A stretch of 64,000 bases of DNA from Kribbella sp. NBC_00382 (GCF_036067295.1 NZ_CP107954.1:868001-932000); one strand, 5' to 3'; positions 23,347-33,984 are shown, counted from the first letter of the stretch. The notes: a model not told the origin generated them from the letters alone. Numbers and translations are program-made.

Positions 23347-24317
23347 GAGGTGACTGCCTGCACCGTCGCGTCGATGAACTGCTCGGTCGACTTCGGGCCG
23401 CCGAACATCCAGATCCCGTCGGCGAGCCGGTGCACGTTGCCGCTCTTCACGAACGGCAGGTTCTTCCAGATCGCGTTCTTGGCCAGGTCGCCGCCGAACA
23501 CGTCACCGCCGTCGCCGTTGTTGGCGATGTAGAGGAACTCGCCGTCCTTCAGCTTGGTCAGACCCTCGATATCGGTCTGCGCGAGGCCGTAGTCGGGGTC
23601 GCCGGCCGCGGTCCAGGCGTTCTTCAGGCCGAGCTCGTTGGTGACGGCGCCGAGCAGCGAGCCCGAGGTGTACATCCGGATCGAGATCGTGCTGCCCTGC
23701 TTGTAACCGTCGGCCATCGTGTACGGCGTACCGGCCTTGCCCGCGTCGGCGATCTTCTGCTTGCCCTCGGCAAGCTTCTGGTCGAACTCGGCGAGCGCCG
23801 TCTTGGCCTGGTCGGTCTTGCCGACCGCCTGGGCGATCAGCTCGAGGTTCGTCTTCATCTGCGGGATCGCGTTCTTCGCGTCGGCGCCGCGGATGACCAG
23901 GACCGGCGCGGCCTTCTCCAGTTGGGTGATGGTGGCCGGGGACTCGTCGGTGGTGGTGATGATCAGGTCGGGCGTCAGGGCGACGATCGCGTCCACACTG
24001 GCCTCGCCGCGGGTACCGACATCCTTGGCCGAGCCGTCGAGCTTGCCCGCGCTCACCCAGGCGGTGTAGCCCTTCACGTCGGCGACGCCGACCGGCTGCA
24101 CGCCGAGGGTGATCAGGTTCTCGATGATCTCCCACTCGAGGCCGACCACCTTGGTGGCGGGCGCCTTGAGGTCGACCTTCTTGTTCCGCGCGTCGGTGAC
24201 GGAGACCGGCTGGTTCGCGCTCGAACTGTTCGCCTCGGGGGTGATGTTCTCGCTACTGCCGCACGCGGTCAGCACCAAGGCCAGGGTTGCGGCGACTAGG
24301 GCGGTGAGTCTTTTCAT
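23343..24317 (-). CDS. Siderophore-iron substrate-binding lipoprotein
   Basis: 324 residues from ATG 24317 (TTG 24320 is an alternative), with GAGG upstream. A lipoprotein signal peptide ends at LTAC with Cys19. The periplasmic-binding-protein type III fold is recognisable (VVGLEWEIIENLITLGVQPV; LTPDLIITTTDESPATITQL; long helix EFDQKLAEGKQKIADAGKAG). It captures ferric siderophore outside the membrane and delivers it to the fused permease. Second gene of the ATPase-lipoprotein-permease operon under an IdeR-type box. Confidence 0.92.
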   Translation of the reverse strand: MKRLTALVAATLALVLTACGSSENITPEANSSSANQPVSVTDARNKKVDLKAPATKVVGLEWEIIENLITLGVQPVGVADVKGYTAWVSAGKLDGSAKDVGTRGEASVDAIVALTPDLIITTTDESPATITQLEKAAPVLVIRGADAKNAIPQMKTNLELIAQAVGKTDQAKTALAEFDQKLAEGKQKIADAGKAGTPYTMADGYKQGSTISIRMYTSGSLLGAVTNELGLKNAWTAAGDPDYGLAQTDIEGLTKLKDGEFLYIANNGDGGDVFGGDLAKNAIWKNLPFVKSGNVHRLADGIWMFGGPKSTEQFIDATVQAVTS

Positions 24318-24325
24318 CAATGACC

Positions 24326-25150
24326 TCAGTTGGTTTGCTGGAGGGTTTGGCGTTGCAGGTGCTTGCCGACCGGCCGGGTGGTGACCAGGCCGGTCGCCGG
24401 GTCGGTACCGATCTCGATCCGGATCCCGTAGGTCTCGGACAGCGCATCCGCCTGCAGGACCTCGGCCGGCGTACCGGTGCTGCGGATCCGGCCCTGGTCG
24501 AGCAGGGCGATCCGGTCGGCGACGGCGGCGGCCTGGTTCAGGTCGTGCAGGACGACGCCGACGGCGACCCCGTGGTCGTCGGCGAGGTCGCGCATCAGGT
24601 CGAGGATCTCGATCTGGTAGCGCAGGTCGAGGAAGGTGGTCGGCTCGTCGAGCAGCAGTACGCCAGTGTCCTGCGCGAGACAGGTGGCGAGCCAGACGCG
24701 TTGGAGCTCGCCGCCGGACAGTTCGTCGACGGCTCGCTCGGCCATTACTGCGACTCCGGTGACGTCCATCGCGTGGGTGATGGCGCGATTGCCGTCGGGG
24801 TCGTCGTGCCGCCAGCGACCGCGGTACGGGTGCCTGCCGTAGCCGACGACGTCCCTCACGCTGACACCGTTGGGCGTCGGGCGGGACTGCGAGAGCAAGG
24901 TCACTCGCCGGGCGAAGTCCTTCGACGAGAGGGCGAGTGCGTCCGCTCCGTCGGGGAAGCTGATCTCGCCGGCGTCAGGCTTGTGCAGGCGGGCCAGTGC
25001 GCGCAGCAGCGTCGACTTGCCGCTGCCGTTCGGCCCGACCAACGCGGTGACCTCGGCGGCCGCGATCTCCAGCGACGCCCCGTCGACCACCTGCTTGCCG
25101 TGATACCCGAGAGACAGTTCAGTCCCGGCCAGCCCCACTGACTCCCGCAT
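24326..25150 (-). CDS. Siderophore-iron ABC transporter ATPase (FecE/FepC-like)
   Basis: 274 residues. Walker A GPNGSGKST at 39-47, Q-loop LLSQSRPTPNGVSV, signature LSGGELQRV, Walker B VLLLDEPTTFLDL, and an H-loop in VVLHDLNQAA complete the ABC ATPase set; spacing fits the FepC/FhuC group. First gene of the iron-uptake operon. A 15/19 match to the IdeR/DtxR iron box begins 6 bp upstream of its ATG (25150), so expression should be repressed by iron-loaded IdeR. A regulator of this type is encoded at 50620-51333. Confidence 0.93.
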   Translation of the reverse strand: MRESVGLAGTELSLGYHGKQVVDGASLEIAAAEVTALVGPNGSGKSTLLRALARLHKPDAGEISFPDGADALALSSKDFARRVTLLSQSRPTPNGVSVRDVVGYGRHPYRGRWRHDDPDGNRAITHAMDVTGVAVMAERAVDELSGGELQRVWLATCLAQDTGVLLLDEPTTFLDLRYQIEILDLMRDLADDHGVAVGVVLHDLNQAAAVADRIALLDQGRIRSTGTPAEVLQADALSETYGIRIEIGTDPATGLVTTRPVGKHLQRQTLQQTN

Positions 25151-25155
25151 GGCAC

Positions 25156-25174
25156 GAAGGATAGCCTCACCTAA
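25156..25174 (-). promoter_or_regulatory. Iron box (IdeR/DtxR operator) of siderophore uptake operon
   Basis: On the minus strand TTAGGTGAGGCTATCCTTC matches the consensus TTAGGTTAGGCTAACCTAA at 15 of 19 positions, counted by eye. It ends 5 bp before the ATPase ATG. Confidence 0.8.
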
Positions 25175-25217
25175 GTACGGATGTCAGCTTCACAACCAGC
25201 GATCGGGTGACTACAGG

Positions 25218-26504
25218 TTACGCGAGGAGTTGGGCGGCTAGCCACGGGTAGGCGAGGGTGAAGGCCTGGGTGGCGAACTGCCAGTTGTGGCCGCCCGGCC
25301 GGACGGTGAGGGTGGAGGTGATGCCTACCTTCTTGCCGGCGGCGATGAACTCCTTGGCCACCCGGATGTGAGTGAGCTCCTCGGTGCCGTCGAGGTACTG
25401 GCCGGTGATCGCGGGGTACGGACCGTGCTTGGCCATCACGGTCAGCGGGGCGTGCGCGTCGTACGCGGCCTGCGATCCGCCGAAGAGGTTGGCGACCGTC
25501 TGGGCCTGGTCGCCGGTGTTCGGGGCCTCGTCGCCGGAGATGTCGACGAAGTGCCGGAACACCTCGGGATGCTCGGTGACGAGACCGATGGCGCAGGTAC
25601 CGCCCATCGAGAACCCGGCGATCGCCCACTTCCGCGGATCCGTCGAGGCGCCGAAATGCTTCTCGACGTACTGCGGTACGTCGAGCACGAGGTGGTCCTC
25701 CGACTGACCGTGCGGACCGTTGACACACTCGGTGTCGTTGCCGAATCCGCCCGTCGGGTCGACGAAAACCAGGATCGGGCCGTCCCCGTGATGCCGGGCG
25801 GCGTACTGCTCGGCGGTCTGGACGGCCTGTCCGATGCGGATCCAGTTCTCGGGCTTGGAGTGCTCGGCGGCGATCATCTCCACCGCTGGGAGGGCTGGTC
25901 GCTGCTTCTGGAACCACGCCGGAGGCAGCCAGACCAGCTCGGGCCGGTGCTTGAACCCGCTCGGCGTCGCCGGGATGGTGATCTTGACGAGCTTGCCCGT
26001 CTTCTGGGCGACCGGGTCCGGCTTGCTGTTCAGTTGATGCAGTGACACCTCACCCGGGACCTGCTTGTTCTCGATCCCGGCGACTGCGTCAGCGACTGTG
26101 GGGAAGTACCCGACGAACTGGTTGATCCCGTTGGCGCAGACGACCGCGGCCAGCGTGGCCGCGACGACCGCCGCTCCCCGATGGCGCCAGTTGACTGTCC
26201 GCGACACTGACGCGTGCACCCGGTGAGGTGCGTTCCAGCCGACGGCCAGTACCAGCAGCGCGCAGACCACTACCGCCAGCCACAACCACACGGCGACAGG
26301 CAACGGGTCGGTCACCCCTACCGCCGGTACCACCACCCACGCCATCAGGGCCGCGATCCCCACCGACCCCAGCGCTATGAACGGCAGCTTCCGGGTCCGC
26401 CAACGTGCGTCCCGCCACCCCACTGCCGTGATCAACGCGACCAGCGCGAACCCCTCGAGGGTCCACGGCAGCCATCCGCTCAGCAGCGATACCTGTGAAG
26501 CCAC
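25218..26504 (-). CDS. Membrane-anchored esterase (PF00756-like alpha/beta hydrolase)
   Basis: 428 residues from GTG 26504, with GGAGG about 6 nt upstream. Four N-terminal transmembrane segments (LPWTLEGFALVALITAVGW; LPFIALGSVGIAALMAWVV; VAVWLWLAVVVCALLVLAVG; GAAVVAATLAAVVCANGINQ) tether an extracytoplasmic esterase domain. The nucleophile motif is GFSMGGTCAIG and a C-terminal PGGHNW supplies the likely catalytic His. The domain resembles the antigen-85/Fes esterase group. It lies 68 bp upstream of the siderophore ATPase, so a role in siderophore hydrolysis is conceivable but unproved. Confidence 0.85.
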   Translation of the reverse strand: MASQVSLLSGWLPWTLEGFALVALITAVGWRDARWRTRKLPFIALGSVGIAALMAWVVVPAVGVTDPLPVAVWLWLAVVVCALLVLAVGWNAPHRVHASVSRTVNWRHRGAAVVAATLAAVVCANGINQFVGYFPTVADAVAGIENKQVPGEVSLHQLNSKPDPVAQKTGKLVKITIPATPSGFKHRPELVWLPPAWFQKQRPALPAVEMIAAEHSKPENWIRIGQAVQTAEQYAARHHGDGPILVFVDPTGGFGNDTECVNGPHGQSEDHLVLDVPQYVEKHFGASTDPRKWAIAGFSMGGTCAIGLVTEHPEVFRHFVDISGDEAPNTGDQAQTVANLFGGSQAAYDAHAPLTVMAKHGPYPAITGQYLDGTEELTHIRVAKEFIAAGKKVGITSTLTVRPGGHNWQFATQAFTLAYPWLAAQLLA

Positions 26505-26604
26505 ATCACCCTCCGTCGCGCCCGTACCCCCGAAGGTAGACGCCCTGCCGAGCACTATGGTTGCCCCAACCCCGCAGGTTGTCGTGGAACGCCAAGGAGG
26601 AGTT

Positions 26605-28035
26605 ATGGGACGCGCCGTTCGTCGCCGCTCGTTGATCGTCGGCGCAGTGGCACCTGGATTGGTGGCTGCTCTTGGGCTGACGGCCTTGGCCAGTCCGATG
26701 GCTACTGCCGCGCCGGCCTCGTACTTCTCCCCCGGTGCGCCGGGAGATGGAGATCCGTACTTCCCTGACATGGGCAACGGCGGGTACGACGTCAGCCACT
26801 ACGACATCAAGCTCGCGTTCAGCCCCACGACGCACGCGATCAGCGCGACGACGACGATCCTCGCTCGCGCCACGCAGAACCTGTCTCGCTTCGACCTGGA
26901 CTTCCAGGGTCCGCTGAAGATCAGCAAGCTCTCGGTCAACGGTCGGAAGGCGTCCTTCAAGCGCAGCGGTGCGCAGGAACTGGTGATCACTCCGCCCCAC
27001 GGGCTGCGGCGCGGGACCAAGTTCGTCGTCTCGGTGACGTACGCCGGCGTACCGCAGAAGATCGATGACCCGGCGCTGGGTATCTCCGGCTGGGCCGCGA
27101 CCAAGGACGGCGCGGTCGCGCTCAACCAGCCCATCGGGGCGGCGACCTACTACCCGGTGAACGACACCACGCGCGACAAGGCGACGTACTCGCAGACGGT
27201 TTCCGTGCCGACCGGGCTCACGGTACTGGCCAACGGCGAGCCCGGGCCGACGACGTCGCGTGGCGGCCGGACGACCTTCCGCTGGACGATGAACCGGCCG
27301 ATGGCCAGCGAGCTGTCGATGCTCGCGATCGGGAAGTACAACGTCACCCGCGGCAAGCTGCGCGACGGCCGCCCGAACATCACCGCCATCGGCCAGTCGG
27401 TCGACACCGTGGCCGGCCAGGGCAAGGTCTTCAACCAGACCACCGCGCAGATCGTCGAGTGGGAGCAGTCGCTGTACGGCCGCTACCCCTTCGACTCGAC
27501 CGGCGGGATCATCGGCGACGTCGGCGTCCACTATGCGCTCGAGACCCAGGGCCGGCCCGTCTACGACCAGCGCAGCAGCAAGGTCAGCGGCGACCTGCTC
27601 GCCCACGAACTCGGCCACCAGTGGTTCGGCGACAGCCTTACCCCCGCGCGCTGGTCGGACATCTGGCTCAACGAAGGCTTCGCCACCTACTCCGAGTGGC
27701 TGTACCAGGAGAAGTTCAAGGGCATCCCCGCCCAGCAAAGCTTCACCGAGGCCTACACCGGCGAAAAGGACTGGACCGGCAAGGTAGCCAACCCCGGCCG
27801 CGACCAAATCTTCGACGACCTCGTCTATACCCGAGGCGCCCTGACCCTCCACGCCCTCCGCCTGAAAATCGGCGACAAAGCCTTCTTCAAGATCCTCAAG
27901 CAGTGGCCCACCACCCACCGCCACGGCAACGTCACCACCCAAACCTTCATCCACTACGTAGAACACCAAACCCACCAAAACCTGAGCACCTTCTTCACCA
28001 CCTGGCTCTACCAACCAGGCAAGCCAAAGCTCTAA
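26605..28035 (+). CDS. Secreted M1-family metallopeptidase
   Basis: 476 residues from ATG 26605, with AAGGAGGAG upstream. A signal peptide (RRRSLIVGAVAPGLVAALGL, cleavage after ATAA-like sequence near 36) precedes an M1 N-terminal beta domain (YDVSHYDIKLAFSPTTHAIS) and the catalytic domain. Zinc site: His334-Glu335-x-x-His338 (HELGHQWFGD) and Glu357 (NEGFATYSEW), the exact HEXXH-x18-E spacing. The GAMEN exopeptidase motif is replaced by YALETQGRP. Probably an extracellular aminopeptidase. It is divergent from the membrane esterase. Confidence 0.93.
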   Translation: MGRAVRRRSLIVGAVAPGLVAALGLTALASPMATAAPASYFSPGAPGDGDPYFPDMGNGGYDVSHYDIKLAFSPTTHAISATTTILARATQNLSRFDLDFQGPLKISKLSVNGRKASFKRSGAQELVITPPHGLRRGTKFVVSVTYAGVPQKIDDPALGISGWAATKDGAVALNQPIGAATYYPVNDTTRDKATYSQTVSVPTGLTVLANGEPGPTTSRGGRTTFRWTMNRPMASELSMLAIGKYNVTRGKLRDGRPNITAIGQSVDTVAGQGKVFNQTTAQIVEWEQSLYGRYPFDSTGGIIGDVGVHYALETQGRPVYDQRSSKVSGDLLAHELGHQWFGDSLTPARWSDIWLNEGFATYSEWLYQEKFKGIPAQQSFTEAYTGEKDWTGKVANPGRDQIFDDLVYTRGALTLHALRLKIGDKAFFKILKQWPTTHRHGNVTTQTFIHYVEHQTHQNLSTFFTTWLYQPGKPKL

Positions 28036-28096
28036 CCCGATGCCTGGACAGGGCGTTCAGCTCGGCGACCGGAGACGGGCGGCCTGACCGGAAACA

Positions 28097-28117
28097 AACT
28101 TGCACCTGGAGCAAGTT
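28097..28117. promoter_or_regulatory. AACTTGC inverted repeat
   Basis: AACTTGC (28097-28103), 7-nt spacer ACCTGGA, GCAAGTT (28111-28117). The flanking 20 bp also occur, with a few changes, near 4278-4297. It looks like an operator of MarR/HxlR type with no adjacent gene of that kind. Confidence 0.4.
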
Positions 28118-28221
28118 AGTTACCAGATAGCGCCTACCCGCACCGACTTCAGCACCCTCTGACCCGCCCAGCCCTCAGCTCAGACCACCGTCCGCCTCTC
28201 CCCCGACAGCGAGCCAGTGGC

Positions 28222-28526
28222 AGCCCAGCAGCCCCCGTCGGATTTCCCGACCGGGGCTGCTGGGCTTGGGCTTCCCTGATGACCATGCCGGCGGATTGTC
28301 GAGATCTAATGCCCGGACTGCGACAACCGCCTGGCATGTCCGCGGTCCAGTAGGCGTGGTGGACCGCGGACCCCGGATCGTGGGAAGGCAGACAGCCGAG
28401 GAGATGACCGACCTGCTGATCAGTTCCTCGCCGAGCCTCCAGCGGATTCACCGAAAGGCGGGCGACGACAAAAGACGCCTCGGGACTCCCGCTCCCGAGT
28501 AGTCCTGGCGGCCACGGCCACGCCAG
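28222..28526. repeat. Run of five stem-loops in gene-free region
   Basis: (1) AGCCCAGCAGCCCC (28222-28235) pairs with GGGGCTGCTGGGCT (28253-28266), with an inner GTCGG/CCGAC stem. (2) 28291-28301 pairs with 28321-28330 with one bulge. (3) GTCCGCGGTCCA (28338-28349) pairs perfectly with 28360-28371. (4) CTCGGGA (28479-28485) pairs with 28493-28499. (5) CTGGCG (28505-28510) pairs with 28521-28526. The first may terminate the peptidase transcript; the rest are unexplained. Confidence 0.75.
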
Positions 28527-28714
28527 AGAGAATCGCCAGCCTTCACAGGGGTGCGACACCGAAGGCATCCGATCACCTGCACGTGCCGCGAGCCGCCGGC
28601 TGGCAGGCCGCCGATCTCGGAGCTGAAGCTCTAGCCGAACCGGCGCAACTGCCGACCGAGCCAACGCTCAGCCGAAGCTACCGGCCTCCCGTAGCCCATA
28701 TTTATATATGTTCT

Positions 28715-28737
28715 TTGTTCTTGTTCTTGTTCTTGTT

Positions 28738-28738
<1 letters not shown>
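28715..28738. repeat. Hexanucleotide repeat (TTGTTC)x4
   Basis: Four perfect copies of TTGTTC, preceded by the AT-only run ATATTTATATAT near 28698. The last base is part of the TAG stop of the flavin oxidoreductase. This is a striking low-GC simple repeat in GC-rich DNA. Confidence 0.9.
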
Positions 28739-31283
<2,545 letters not shown>

Positions 31284-31300
31284 GCCACCGACCATACCTA

Positions 31301-31314
31301 TGCAACGCGTTGCA
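31301..31314. promoter_or_regulatory. Perfect 14-bp palindrome, probable PadR operator
   Basis: TGCAACGCGTTGCA, 18 bp upstream of the PadR start and 95 bp from the divergent antiporter operon. A further TTGCAA half-site lies at 31325-31330. Confidence 0.65.
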
Positions 31315-31408
31315 GTGCACCTGATTGCAAGCCAGTTCACACCGGCCGGTTGGTCTGATGAGGGAGAATGGTTGCAGACGCCAGCTATTGCGGAGCGGAG
31401 AAACTTCC

Positions 31409-31885
31409 ATGGAGCACCCGACCAGGACCACGTTGCCCGGGATCGGCACCCGGTACGACCTCACCACCGACGGCGGCAAGCACGTCTCGGTGGTGGTGCA
31501 CACGGACGGCCGGCGGTTCCTGGGGTTCCACGATCCCGAGGACGACGACAACTGCCAGGCCAGCGTGCCGCTCGGCCCGGCCGAGGCGAGCGCGCTCGGC
31601 CAGCTGCTGATCCCCGCGCCGATCGAGCCGCTGCGCGGTGACATCGAGATCGACCTGGTCACCGAGCAGATTCCGATCACCAGCCGCTCTCCGTACTCCG
31701 GCCGCACGCTCGGCGACACCCAGGCGCGCAGCCGGACCGGCGCGTCGATCGTCGCCGTACTACGCCGTACCGGTGCAGTGCCGTCGCCGACACCCGACTT
31801 CAGGTTCGCCACCGGGGACACGATCGTCGTGGTCGGTACCCGTGAGGGTGTCGACGCCGTCGCCGAGCTGATCACGGGGGGCTGA
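31409..31885 (+). CDS. Antiporter regulatory subunit with RCK_C/TrkA-C domain (KhtT-like)
   Basis: 158 residues, soluble. The N-terminal half (LPGIGTRYDLTTDGGKHVSV) and the C-terminal TrkA-C domain (ARSRTGASIVAVLRRTGAVP; PDFRFATGDTIVVVGTREGV) match the ligand-binding regulatory subunits that partner CPA2 antiporters. TGAGATG links its stop to the antiporter start one base later, so the two proteins are made together and likely form a complex at the membrane. ATG 31409 follows GCGGAG. Confidence 0.88.
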   Translation: MEHPTRTTLPGIGTRYDLTTDGGKHVSVVVHTDGRRFLGFHDPEDDDNCQASVPLGPAEASALGQLLIPAPIEPLRGDIEIDLVTEQIPITSRSPYSGRTLGDTQARSRTGASIVAVLRRTGAVPSPTPDFRFATGDTIVVVGTREGVDAVAELITGG

Positions 31886-31886
31886 G

Positions 31887-33125
31887 ATGCATGACACGAC
31901 CGCCCTGCTGATCGAGCTCGGAGGCGTACTGCTTGCCCTCGGCATCCTTGGCCGGATCGCCGGCCGGGTCGGCTTCTCGCCGATTCCCCTGTACCTGCTG
32001 GCCGGACTGGCCTTCGGGCATGGCGGGTTGCTGCCGCTGGACGCGTCCGAGGAGTTCGTTGCCACCGGCGCCGAAATCGGTGTGATCCTGCTGCTGTTGC
32101 TGCTCGGGCTCGAGTACACGGCGGCCGATCTGGTCGGGACGCTCAAGACGCAGTACTTGTCCGGCGTCGTCGACTTCCTGCTGAACGCGTTACCCGGGGC
32201 CGCCGTTGCGTTGCTGCTCGGCTGGGGACCGGTCGCGGCGGTCGCGCTGGCCGGCGTCACCTGGATCTCGTCGTCGGGCGTGATCGCGAAGGTGGTCGGC
32301 GATCTCGGGCGGCTCGGTAATCGCGAGACGCCGATCGTGCTCGGGATCCTGGTGCTGGAAGACCTTTCGATGGCGGTCTATCTGCCGATCCTGACGGCGT
32401 TGCTCGCTGGTGCCGGGCTAGCCGGTGGCAGCGTGACGTTGCTGATCTCGCTGGGCACGGTGAGCATCGTGCTGTTCGTTGCCTTGCGCTACGGACGGGT
32501 GATCAGCCGGGCGGTCTCCTCGGACAATCCGGAGATGTTGCTGCTCGTAGTACTGGGGCTGACGTTGCTGGTCGCCGGTGTCGCGCAGAAGCTGCAGGTG
32601 TCGGCGGCGGTCGGGGCGTTCCTGGTCGGGATCGCGTTGTCGGGTGAGGTCGCGAAGGGGGCGCGCAATCTGCTGAGCCCGTTGCGGGATCTGTTTGCGG
32701 CCGTCTTCTTTGTGTTCTTCGGGTTGAGCACTGACCCGGCGGACATTCCGCCGGTGCTGGGGATCGCGTTGGCGCTCGCAGTACTGACCGCACTGACCAA
32801 GATCGCGACTGGCTGGTACGCCGCTCGCAAGGCCGGCGTGAAGTCGGCCGGCCGCTGGCGCGCGGGCGGCACGCTGGTCGCCCGCGGCGAGTTCTCGATC
32901 GTCATCGCCGGTCTGGCCGTCGGAGTCGAGCCCCGCCTCGGCCCGCTGGCAACGGCGTACGTCCTCATCCTCGTCATCCTCGGCCCCGTCACCGCCCGCT
33001 TCACCGAGCCAGCAGCCCGCAAACTAACCAACCTCCGGAACAAGCCCGAACCGGTCGCGGCCCCAGCCGCCGAACGCCTGGACGACCCCGCAGACACCGC
33101 AGACACCGCAGACACCCGAAGCTGA
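31887..33125 (+). CDS. CPA2-family cation:proton antiporter
   Basis: 412 residues, about 12-13 transmembrane helices. CPA2 hallmarks: LYLLAGLAFGHGGLLPL, GVILLLLLLGLEYT, the unwound-helix motif GVTWISSSGVIAKVV, and LVLEDLSMAVYLPIL with a buried acidic residue. It exports K+ or Na+ in exchange for H+ (KefB/KhtU type). Its soluble regulator is encoded one base upstream. The C-terminal tail ends in a threefold DTA repeat coded by a 9-bp tandem repeat. Confidence 0.92.
   Translation: MHDTTALLIELGGVLLALGILGRIAGRVGFSPIPLYLLAGLAFGHGGLLPLDASEEFVATGAEIGVILLLLLLGLEYTAADLVGTLKTQYLSGVVDFLLNALPGAAVALLLGWGPVAAVALAGVTWISSSGVIAKVVGDLGRLGNRETPIVLGILVLEDLSMAVYLPILTALLAGAGLAGGSVTLLISLGTVSIVLFVALRYGRVISRAVSSDNPEMLLLVVLGLTLLVAGVAQKLQVSAAVGAFLVGIALSGEVAKGARNLLSPLRDLFAAVFFVFFGLSTDPADIPPVLGIALALAVLTALTKIATGWYAARKAGVKSAGRWRAGGTLVARGEFSIVIAGLAVGVEPRLGPLATAYVLILVILGPVTARFTEPAARKLTNLRNKPEPVAAPAAERLDDPADTADTADTRS
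33090..33116. repeat. 9-bp tandem repeat x3 in antiporter C-terminal codons
   Basis: GCAGACACC repeated three times without interruption (33090-33116), coding the DTADTADT tail. In-frame copy-number change would be tolerated. Confidence 0.85.
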
Positions 33126-33178
33126 CGCGCCCCATCCTGACGGCCATGGGCAGTCCGACTGGCGGACCCGCGGTGAGC

Positions 33179-33253
33179 GGGGTTATCCCCTCAATCGGTG
33201 GGTTGCCCCGTGTGATTCTGGCGAGGCAACCCACAAACTGAGGGGATAACCCC
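33179..33253. repeat. 75-nt near-perfect hairpin between convergent genes
   Basis: Outer arms of 15 bp, GGGGTTATCCCCTCA (33179-33193) and TGAGGGGATAACCCC (33239-33253), and inner arms of 10 bp, GTGGGTTGCC (33198-33207) and GGCAACCCAC (33225-33234), with 4-nt internal loops and a 17-nt apical loop. Each outer arm also contains a smaller palindrome (GGGG-TTAT-CCCC). It could be a bidirectional terminator or a small palindromic repetitive element. Confidence 0.85.
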
Positions 33254-33341
33254 TCAGATGGCGGAGCGGGAGGGTGGGAGCGGAGGCGCCGCGGTCAGCC
33301 CGGGGGTGGGTGGCGGTGGGGTAAGTCCGGGGGCGGTGGGG

Positions 33342-33938
33342 TCAGTTGGGGTGGTTGGCGCGCTGGTTTAGCGCGGCGAGGGTGACTGTTTGGGTGATGC
33401 GGGTGGTGCGGGTTTCGGGGCGTTTGGCCAGGGCGATCCATTCGAGGATTCGGCGCTTGGAGGATGGGGGGAAGGCGGCGAAATGCATTGCTGCCTCCGG
33501 GTGCTGGTCCAGCTCGGCTTGGAGGTCGGCGGGGATTACGCCGTTCTGGGCTTCGGCTAGGCAGTCCCAGGTGCCGGTCTCGTGGGCCAGGTCGATCAGC
33601 TCCTGGCCGGGTGCTGCCATCAGGCCGGCGGCGAGGAGGCGTTCGGCGCGGTCTCGGTTGACCTGGCTCCAGGTGCTGCGGGGGTTGCGTGGGGTGAAGG
33701 TCTGGTAGGTGCTGGTGGCGTCGCGGCGCAGCGTCTTGCTGTCGATCCAGCCGAAGCACAACGCATGCTCGACCGCCTCGGCCAGGTCGATACCAGCGCC
33801 GTCGCGCCGGACGATCACCCACACCGACCGCGAGGTCCGGCCGTTGGCCGCCAACCACTCGCGCCACTCCTCGACCGTCGCCGGCGCGAACGCCTCGTCG
33901 TCGGTGACTACCTGCTTGGCCTTGGCCTCTGTGTTCAT
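33342..33938 (-). CDS. YdeI/OmpD-associated family protein
   Basis: 198 residues from ATG 33938. The YdeI domain shows VEEWREWLAANGRTSRSVWV, EHALCFGWIDSKTLRRDATS, TFTPRNPRSTWSQVNRDRAE and the C-terminal PSSKRRILEWIALAKRPETR helix. The family is widely annotated as bacteriocin-protection or uncharacterised; biochemical role unknown. A -10-like TATAGT at 33954-33959 would start transcription about 9 nt before this ATG, arguing for it over the upstream ATG at 33968 that lies inside the operator palindrome. It follows the ogt operon on the same strand. Confidence 0.85.
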   Translation of the reverse strand: MNTEAKAKQVVTDDEAFAPATVEEWREWLAANGRTSRSVWVIVRRDGAGIDLAEAVEHALCFGWIDSKTLRRDATSTYQTFTPRNPRSTWSQVNRDRAERLLAAGLMAAPGQELIDLAHETGTWDCLAEAQNGVIPADLQAELDQHPEAAMHFAAFPPSSKRRILEWIALAKRPETRTTRITQTVTLAALNQRANHPN

Positions 33939-33953
33939 GAGAACAGCATGCCG

Positions 33954-33981
33954 ACTATAAGTGCTCATCTAGTGAGCACTT
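33954..33981 (-). promoter_or_regulatory. Promoter with embedded palindrome upstream of YdeI-family gene
   Basis: Perfect 9-bp arms AAGTGCTCA (33959-33967) and TGAGCACTT (33973-33981) with a 5-bp centre, directly abutting the -10-like TATAGT (33954-33959, minus strand). A protein bound here would block RNA polymerase. Confidence 0.65.
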
Positions 33982-33984
33982 TGT

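Larger units (their letters stand above)
28036..28737. other. 700-bp gap rich in inverted repeats, no convincing gene
   Basis: No open frame here has a credible start and composition. A 78-codon plus-strand frame at 28266-28502 is not recognisable and its GC3 is low for this genome. The gap contains an AACTTGC palindrome (28097-28117), at least five stem-loops between 28222 and 28526, and an AT-rich hexanucleotide repeat at its right end. Confidence 0.6.

Noticed and set aside
21424..23532. 702-codon plus-strand open frame
   Set aside because: Low-complexity Arg/Asp/Gly composition, fully opposite the siderophore permease; a GC-rich shadow.
28149..28664. 171-codon minus-strand frame in the large gap
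   Set aside because: Crosses several stem-loops and has no recognisable domain or good ribosome site.
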